DNA from: Desulfosporosinus sp.
GTDB lineage: Bacteria; Bacillota; Desulfitobacteriia; Desulfitobacteriales; Desulfitobacteriaceae
DNA: 8,701 nucleotides
Assembly: GCA_016278585.1 (NCBI GenBank)
Contig: JADQBO010000122.1
Coordinates: 1-8,701, forward strand
Reading direction: 5' to 3'
Both the position numbers and the translations under genes were made by a program. Positions within the stretch are counted from its first letter, which is position 1. Each line of letters starts with the position of its first letter. The notes beneath the pieces are model-generated. The model made no database searches, had not been told where the DNA came from, and saw only the letters and a list, made by a program, of their open reading frames with translations. Positions 7,047 through 8,701 of the stretch are shown piece by piece.

Positions 7047-7079
7047 GTTCTATAATTCTATACTTTAGAACTATAGAAC
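7047..7079 (-). repeat. Long AT-rich inverted repeat (hairpin) between the first two minor pilin genes
   Basis: The arms 7047-7060 (GTTCTATAATTCTA) and 7066-7079 (TAGAACTATAGAAC) pair over 14 positions around a 5-base loop. In RNA from the minus strand all 14 pairs form, one being G-U; on the plus strand that pair is an A-C mismatch. The right arm is also part of a degenerate tandem repeat of TAGAACTA, TAGAACTT and ATAGACTA (7066 to about 7090) that touches the stop of the upstream gene. No U-run follows in the direction of transcription, so it does not look like a classic terminator. It may instead stabilise or process the mRNA. Confidence 0.65.
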
Positions 7080-7086
7080 TTATAGA

Positions 7087-7422
7087 CTAGTAAACTCGCC
7101 CGGACGAATTAATTTGATAACTCTGCTCTGAATTAAGGGGGTTAATTGGAATTTCATTTAGGTAAGGACCACACCACCCGCTTACTCCCATCGGAGATTG
7201 TACTAAATCTGTAACACTTGAGGGATAAGCTCCAACATCAATCCGGTAAAGCTGGGCAGCTCCTTCGATTCTCTGTATATTGGCCTGATCCATACGGATC
7301 CGAACCTGTTTAACCGCTGAACCGTAATGCGTTGTAAACAAAGATAGGAGAATTCCCATTAAAAAGAGGACGATTAGAAGTTCCCATAATGTGAAACCTG
7401 ATCGAGCCTTGACAATTCTCAT
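7087..7422 (-). CDS. GspG/GspH-type pseudopilin, first gene of the pilus cluster
   Basis: The protein is a 111-residue precursor with leader MRIVKARSG, cleaved before FTLWELLIVLFLMGILLSLF, with Glu at +5 (E14). The helix continues to about residue 60. The C-terminal part, GAYPSSVTDLVQSP then GWCGPYLNEIP, matches the conserved GspG segment (A-Y-P-x-x-x-x-x-L, then G-W-x-G-P-Y-L) of type II secretion major pseudopilins. The following DPWG-x-x-Y part that holds calcium in GspG is degraded here to INPLNSEQSYQ. The ATG at 7422 has only a weak upstream site (GAAAG and GTGA within 22 bases). The gene leads the operon, 277 bp after aroB, and is followed by a 109-bp repeat-rich spacer. It could be the GspH/FimU-position minor pilin with a GspG-type fold, or a second structural subunit; sequence alone does not decide. 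Confidence 0.8.
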   Translation of the reverse strand: MRIVKARSGFTLWELLIVLFLMGILLSLFTTHYGSAVKQVRIRMDQANIQRIEGAAQLYRIDVGAYPSSVTDLVQSPMGVSGWCGPYLNEIPINPLNSEQSYQINSSGRVY

Positions 7423-7566
7423 TTACAATTCACAACTTTCAACGCTAAGTGTAATCTTCTGTATAATTCTTCTTGTTTTCTCTATCCATCAAGAAATCCC
7501 TTCTTGTCTCGACATATCTTTCTTAGAAATACGCAAAATTGTCACTCTCTCTTAATAAGTTTCAGA

Positions 7567-7595
7567 ATACTACGCCAATAGCCGGGATTCCGCAA
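7567..7595 (-). promoter_or_regulatory. Weak candidate sigma-A promoter for the pilus operon
   Basis: On the minus strand TTGCGG (7595-7590) and TAGTAT (7572-7567) are 17 bases apart and lie just downstream of the aroB terminator, where the pilus operon needs a promoter. The match to the consensus is only 3 of 6 and 4 of 6. The rest of the spacer, 7423-7603, is AT-rich with a short inverted repeat at 7490-7506 (CAAGAA/TTCTTG). I saw no c-di-GMP riboswitch consensus in it. Confidence 0.2.
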
Positions 7596-7603
7596 CAAGG
7601 ATA

Positions 7604-7644
7604 ATAAAAAATCTAGCAAAGATGCTCGATCCTTGCCAGATTTT
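7604..7644 (-). terminator. Intrinsic terminator of aroB
   Basis: The arms at 7629-7644 and 7608-7623 form a 16-bp stem with two G-U pairs and a 5-base loop on the minus-strand transcript. The T-rich tail TTTTTTATTAT begins in the last stem bases. It lies 56 bp after the aroB stop. It should end transcription coming from the aro genes, so the pilus genes are expected to have their own promoter. Confidence 0.85.
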
Positions 7645-7699
7645 GTAAATTAAAGATTATCTCAAATCGTTCTTTTAATGCTTATCCTTATCCTCCGTT

Positions 7700-8701
7700 T
7701 TAAGAAATGACCTGTTTCCAGGCTGCTAAAATCTCAAGATCGGTACACTCCTTGGAGACAACCGCTTGTCCAATCCCGTTTGGCAGAATAAGAATCTTTC
7801 GTCCCCCCTGATTTTTCTTATCCCCTTGCATGCGTTGCAACAAAGCCTGAGGATCTTGGCCCCCCAGGGGAGTCTGCGTAGGTAAACCAAAGGTATCAAG
7901 TAATCCTTTGATTCGATCGACTTCTGCTAGCGTCATCAGACCTTTGGCGTAGGCCAAATGAGTTGCCGCTACAACCCCGATGCTAACCCCTTGCCCATGT
8001 GTTACTCCACGATAGTCCATCTCAGTCTCTAAGGCATGCCCAAAACTATGGCCTAGATTCAGTAAGGCCCGCACTCCTTGTTCTCGCTCATCTTGAGAAA
8101 CGATTCTCACCTTAACGGCCGAAGATCGGGTGACCATTTCACTCCAGATCAATCTTTCCCGTTCCTTGATACGTTTTTCTTCCCTTTCAAAAAACTCAAA
8201 AAGGTCCTGATCAGCAATCAGGGCATGTTTAATGCTTTCAGCTAAACCATTCTCAACTTCTTCCCAAGGCAAACTTTCCAGAGTTAAGAAATCGGTCCAA
8301 ACCGCCAGCGGTGGGTAAAAAGCACCTAATATATTCTTCCCAGCCGGATGATTTACGGCCACTTTTCCACCAATACTACTGTCTACTTGCGCTAATAAAG
8401 TAGTAGGGACTTGAATCAAACGAATTCCCCGCATAAAGACACTGGCAAAAAAACCAGTCAGATCTCCAATCACCCCGCCTCCGAGGGCTATCACGAGGGT
8501 TTTACGGTCCACACCATAATTCAAGGCCGTTGTGGTTAGCTTGCTTAAGCGATCCAGCGACTTTTCTTCTTCTCCAGCTGGGATGATGATTAAATCCACC
8601 CGGTAGTCTGACAGTCCTTGCCTAAGACGTTCCGAGTAAAGGTCGGCTACTACCTGATGCGAAACAATAAGGATGTGCTCCACATCGTCAAACCGAAGGT
8701 G
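7700..8701 (-). CDS. aroB: 3-dehydroquinate synthase AroB (partial, N-terminus beyond window)
   Basis: AroB converts DAHP to 3-dehydroquinate in the second step of the shikimate pathway, using NAD and a divalent metal. The visible 333 residues are most of a protein usually near 360. The frame stays open to the right edge, so the true start is outside and the GTG at 8683 is internal. Numbered from the edge, one sees PAGEEEKSL (41-49), the NAD-binding GGGVIGDLTGFFAS (74-87), PTTLLAQVDSSIGGKVAVNH (99-118), the metal-binding Glu in AESIKHAL (about 155), the GHSFGHALE histidines (217-225) and THGQGVSIG (His at about 235). All key residues are present and the gene looks intact. It is separated from the pilus cluster by a strong terminator. 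This shikimate-then-pilus order recurs in clostridial genomes and is probably neighbourhood only, not function. Confidence 0.97.
   Translation of the reverse strand, partial: HLRFDDVEHILIVSHQVVADLYSERLRQGLSDYRVDLIIIPAGEEEKSLDRLSKLTTTALNYGVDRKTLVIALGGGVIGDLTGFFASVFMRGIRLIQVPTTLLAQVDSSIGGKVAVNHPAGKNILGAFYPPLAVWTDFLTLESLPWEEVENGLAESIKHALIADQDLFEFFEREEKRIKERERLIWSEMVTRSSAVKVRIVSQDEREQGVRALLNLGHSFGHALETEMDYRGVTHGQGVSIGVVAATHLAYAKGLMTLAEVDRIKGLLDTFGLPTQTPLGGQDPQALLQRMQGDKKNQGGRKILILPNGIGQAVVSKECTDLEILAAWKQVIS

Noticed and set aside
7047..7079. The AT-rich hairpin as a rho-independent terminator
   Set aside because: The stem is AT-rich and is followed by GTTTGTGAC rather than a U-run in the direction of transcription.
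7423..7603. A c-di-GMP riboswitch upstream of the pilus operon
   Set aside because: I looked for the conserved GEMM core and tetraloop-receptor sequences on the transcribed strand and did not find them.
1..8701. A type II secretion or competence (ComG) operon instead of a type IV pilus
   Set aside because: PilT with its AVRSLIREGKTHQ retraction motif, a PilM-like gene and a separate major pilin point to a retractile pilus; no secretin or ComG-style short ATPase is present.

Overview
The window carries one end of a chorismate-pathway gene and most of a type IV pilus (T4P) assembly operon. Every gene is on the minus strand, so transcription runs from high to low coordinates. The organism is most likely a spore-forming Firmicute of the class Clostridia (Peptococcaceae type, such as Desulfosporosinus or Desulfitobacterium). 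This rests on the AGGAGG-type ribosome sites, the frequent GTG and TTG starts, the moderate GC content, and the aroB-then-pil layout. It is an inference from style and gene order, not from a database match.

In transcription order, aroB (3-dehydroquinate synthase, N-terminus beyond the right edge) ends at 7700 and is followed by a strong intrinsic terminator at 7604-7644. The pilus operon then begins in a spacer of roughly 180 bp with only a weak promoter candidate. It opens with four small prepilin-like genes: a GspG/GspH-like pseudopilin (7087-7422), a PilV/GspI-like one (6576-6977), a PilW/GspJ-like one (6080-6589) and a PilX/GspK-like one (5670-about 6125). Their order matches the H-I-J-K or FimU-V-W-X order of minor pilin clusters that build the pilus tip. 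Next come the extension ATPase PilB, the retraction ATPase PilT and the platform protein PilC, packed with 4-bp overlaps or stop codons lying inside the next ribosome site. A 170-bp repeat-bearing gap precedes the probable major pilin (1054-1533). After it come the prepilin peptidase PilD and the first 67 codons of a PilM-like protein that runs off the left edge.

Together the genes encode most parts of a T4P machine: subunits, leader peptidase, platform, the extension and retraction motors, and the start of the PilM(NO) alignment complex. PilT implies retractile pili (twitching, DNA uptake or adhesion). I see no insertion sequence, CRISPR array, tRNA, rRNA or phage gene, and no clearly new system. 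The items worth a second look are small: unusual start codons in two minor pilin genes, non-standard residues at prepilin position +5, repeat-rich spacers and hairpins just upstream of prepilin genes, and a degenerate GspG-like C-terminus.
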